64,000 nucleotides of DNA from assembly GCF_000524195.1 (NCBI RefSeq), contig NW_020170387.1:1209987-1273986 (forward strand). Reading direction: 5' to 3'. The position numbers and the translations under genes were made by a program. This DNA comes from Echinococcus granulosus (taxonomy: Eukaryota > Platyhelminthes > Cestoda > Cyclophyllidea > Taeniidae). The notes below the pieces were generated by a model. It was not told the origin of the DNA. It made no database searches and saw only the letters and a program-made list of their open reading frames with translations. This document shows positions 61,086 through 64,000 of the stretch, piece by piece; position 1 is the first letter of the stretch, and every line of letters begins with the position of its first letter.

Positions 61086-62216
61086 TCACCACCGTCTACG
61101 GCGGTTTGTACGGCCACAAGAGAGCAAATTGACGAATTGGATTCGAAAGCGTTCACTGGAGGCCAGGTAGGCAAAAAAATTGATTGCATTGTTAGTGAAG
61201 ATGAGCATCACCAGCACGTACTTGGTAGGCTTCTGCCGGCGCAGGTCCGTGTACTCCGAGAGCAGAGTGAAGATTGTTCCCGGCAGGGTGCACACCACAT
61301 GAACTACTGTCAGGGCCGTGAGAATCTTTATGACATCTTCAGGCTTTCGCTTCCGCCGCTCTGATTTTGGTTCATCACCACCGCCACTAATGGAGAAGGA
61401 TTTCTTTTGACTGATCGTGCGGTAGTTCATTGGGAGGTCTGTGGTACGATTGTCCCTCTCAACCCTATCGGCAGCAGTGGGAAAGTTGGGAGGGGCTGAA
61501 TTGACTTGCACTGCGGGTACGCTAACCTGCACTTTTCTTTGGTTTAGTGCTGTAGACAGAAGCTTGCGTTGCTTTTTCAGCACACAGTATATATACAGGT
61601 TACATGAGAAGAGAATAACATAGGGAAGAACAGCAAAACTGAAGAAGTCAATTTTCATAAAGACTCTAGTCCATCTGGTATAATCCTCATCAGGTGTGCA
61701 CACGGAAACAGTGACATTGCCTTCTGTAGTAATTTCCCGCAAGCCCATTATGAAGAAGTGAATGCCGTTTTTGATAGATAATGCTATTGCAAATGTGACC
61801 ATTCCTATGATGACTGTCTTTGATGATGTCACACTATTTGCGCGTTGTGGAAATGCAACAACTAGAAATCGCTCAACTGCTACGGCACAGAGAGAACCGA
61901 CGGCAAAATCCGTAAAAAAGGCAACGGCGAAGACGTGCATTTTGCACATCAGATCAGAGTAGTCCCGAAAGTCTGTTTTTAAGACTTCCAGGGCCCAGTA
62001 ACGAGTCACCGCAGTGAGGAGAACAGAGGTGTCCGCGGCAGCAATGATCACCATCAGTATTCGGGTAGTCAGACGGTTCGTGCGATCTGTGGCCATTATG
62101 TAGCCACTAATTGCATTCCCTGGCAGTCCCACAATAAGCAGAAGGCTCGTGTAGATCTGTAGGGCTAACTCAAAAAACAATGTTGGGCTTTCGCTATCCA
62201 AAGCACTTGAAGACAT
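61086..62216 (-). CDS. Class A (rhodopsin-like) GPCR, neuropeptide-receptor type
   Basis: One exon encodes 376 residues with seven hydrophobic segments at roughly 21-42, 53-76, 91-120, 134-157, 190-213, 294-319 and 332-352. Class A landmarks: GN in TM1 (Asn34), Asp62 in TM2, Cys91 at the top of TM3 with Cys173 in extracellular loop 2 as the likely disulfide, ERF (115-117) for DRY, Pro198 in TM5, CTLP (309-312) for CWxP, NFFAY (346-350) for NPxxY, and a helix-8-like SSERFR. NVT at 167-169 is a possible N-glycosylation site. The third intracellular loop is about 80 residues and ends in a basic RRKRK. A TGA at 62228-62226, in frame four codons upstream, supports this ATG. The overall look, especially NFFxY plus a long basic loop 3, is that of invertebrate peptide receptors or flatworm-expanded orphans; the ligand cannot be named. 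It would signal at the plasma membrane through a G protein. Confidence 0.87.
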   Translation of the reverse strand: MSSSALDSESPTLFFELALQIYTSLLLIVGLPGNAISGYIMATDRTNRLTTRILMVIIAAADTSVLLTAVTRYWALEVLKTDFRDYSDLMCKMHVFAVAFFTDFAVGSLCAVAVERFLVVAFPQRANSVTSSKTVIIGMVTFAIALSIKNGIHFFIMGLREITTEGNVTVSVCTPDEDYTRWTRVFMKIDFFSFAVLPYVILFSCNLYIYCVLKKQRKLLSTALNQRKVQVSVPAVQVNSAPPNFPTAADRVERDNRTTDLPMNYRTISQKKSFSISGGGDEPKSERRKRKPEDVIKILTALTVVHVVCTLPGTIFTLLSEYTDLRRQKPTKYVLVMLIFTNNAINFFAYLASSERFRIQFVNLLSCGRTNRRRRW

Positions 62217-64000
62217 TGCCGCTGTTCAAGATATCACATCTCAACCACCTCACGCTGGAAGTCTACCTTGTAAAAGGATACCTTTTAAAGGAACATTTCT
62301 TGTTTGTGATTGGTTCCTACGTGTCCAATGCAAAAATTCTCCGAGGTTCAATTTGATTGGATACATTTAATTTGTGGGGAATTGGGTATTTTAAAAAGGA
62401 ATCCTGGTTCGAAAATCACTTTTATACTTGGATGCAGAGGTAGGATAATATAACCACTGAGGGTGAAGAATGTATAATAGTACTCAGATCTTAATCCACT
62501 CTTTTGCAAATCACTGTTTTAAGTAAATTCCATTGTTTAGAAAAGAAAACCTTAGTGATCGAATTTAGCTGCTTGCCGATTCAGGACTTTTATTTTGAAG
62601 TTACAATGCACAGACTTAATTACTTAAAGGCAACTTAAGGAGAGTCTCTAAATTTAACAAAAATTGTGATCGTACGCCTTACTGATCACGCGTAAAAGGC
62701 AAGCTGTACCTCCGCTAACCTCATTCCTGGATAACTTAGACGAATATTCCTTATAGATCTTCCTTTTATACGCCATGTGGCACTTTCAAGCCTGATTATC
62801 TATTCCCCCACTCTTCTTACTGCACATCTGATTTGGTGGTCGAAGAGGGTTTGATGAACTTTGTATGAAATCAGCTTCTCATGACTAATACTCAGGTGGA
62901 AAATTCGACTTTATGGCATTATTTGAACAAAAATGCCCGACCTACAATGAGTTCTACTCTCAGAGGTGTTCTCTAAGATCCGCTCTTTCGGATGTTCAAA
63001 AGACGCAGGAAATAAGTCTGGCACGGTCTGTCAATAAAATTATATTAAATTTAGCTGCAATGACATATGGCAATTCTTGCTATAATAATAGTTTGGCACT
63101 TGAATGCCAGTCGGTAAAGGGATAGAGGACATTGCACGGAGTTGAGGTATTAAACTCTAGACAAGCTCTATAAGTATTATTTAGTGCTCACAGATTATGT
63201 AAGCCGGAACAGATTTACACGTGAACGTTGAAAAACTAAAAAACTCCGATTTCAAAAAGCGGCTCCCAAGTTAGAAAGTGCCTTTCCAGCGTAACCGAAC
63301 CAGCACTCATCAAAAATACAGATGCGACCTGGAAATCGCTCAATCTCTCTGAGGTAGCAAAGACGACATCGAAAGCTGGTGAAGTTTCTTTATCAGCACG
63401 TGCTCTTAATCAGAAAAGTAGTAAACCATTTTTACACCTTAAACTATATCCAACCTTCTCACACTGAGAAAATGCTAAAAATATCGAGCTAAAATATTGA
63501 GAATCTTAAACAGATGGATTGAAGTAATTCGTTTAAAAATTATGAATTAACCTTAGGATTTTAGAGATTTACCTAATCAGTGACACAAAAATCCTCTAAA
63601 TTGCACACCTTTTTATTCTTTATCTTTATTTAAACTAAAGTGTAGCCTGATGTGGGAAAATTGATTCCACTTTTTGATTTCTTAGTTTTCCATAATATTT
63701 TCTTCCTAGTCTTGGTTTAAATCATAAACTCTTATAATCGTAGTGCGTACTTTAGCTTAAATAGATATCCAAATTTGTTGAAAGTATCATAATAAAAACC
63801 AGTACATTGATTAGATACACATAAACAAGCCCTATAAATATTGTGATACTGCAAAATTCGAGTCATTAGTGATGCAAACTTATACGATACTTCAGTTGTT
63901 TCCTCAACCTCCTACTTCAGAACCTTGGATCGAGAAGACATCTTATAATAGAGAGTATGGGAACGATTTACAGGTTGCGAAAGTTCGTGGTGTATCAGAA
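62217..64000. other. 5' flank of the GPCR gene, AT-rich
   Basis: No gene is supported. A palindromic CCTTTTAAAGG near 62281 lies about 65 bp upstream of the GPCR start and could be part of its core promoter. It is close to, but not, a canonical CArG box, having seven A/T bases instead of six. Confidence 0.4.

Noticed and set aside
1..64000. CRISPR array, bacterial operon, phage or insertion sequence
   Set aside because: No regularly spaced repeats, ribosome-binding sites or transposase frames; split exons with GT-AG introns show a eukaryotic nuclear genome.

Overview
The window comes from an animal nuclear genome: genes are split by GT-AG introns, coding exons are clearly more GC-rich than the AT-rich DNA around them, and the proteins are metazoan. 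Two very short 5' introns (48 and 37 bp) followed by much longer 3' introns, close gene spacing at the left end, and an intronless, divergent rhodopsin-type receptor suggest a flatworm. A cestode of the Echinococcus/Taenia type is my best guess, but I cannot fix the species by eye.

Left end (1-1357): a small single-exon gene at 423-629 encodes a twin CX9C protein that I identify as COA4, a mitochondrial intermembrane-space factor for cytochrome c oxidase assembly. A poly(A)-signal-like AATAAA at 1226-1231 lies only about 125 bp before the next start codon.

Main gene (1358-42141, + strand): about 41 kb encodes one Apaf-1/CED-4 family protein. I could join 21 exons, all with GT-AG junctions and agreeing phases, into a 6066-nt reading frame (2021 residues plus stop). 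Domain order is CARD, NB-ARC ATPase (Walker A, Walker B, sensor Arg), winged helix and helical domains, then about 15 WD40 blades. Human Apaf-1 has 1248 residues; the extra length is mostly low-complexity insertions (Gly/Cys/His-rich, acidic Ser/Pro-rich, Ala/Thr/Ser-rich) in loops. The expected role is the apoptosome: sensing cytochrome c or another signal through the WD40 part and recruiting an initiator caspase through the CARD.

Middle to right (42142-61085): about 19 kb in which I find no gene, apart from poly(A)-signal candidates and two GC-elevated islands (45.4-45.8 kb and 56.4-56.75 kb). 

Right end (61086-62216, - strand): a single-exon, 376-residue class A GPCR of neuropeptide-receptor type with several altered microswitch motifs. 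The remainder to 64000 is its AT-rich 5' flank. COA4 and the Apaf-1-like gene both belong to mitochondrial/cytochrome c biology and sit in tandem on one strand; the GPCR appears unrelated to them.
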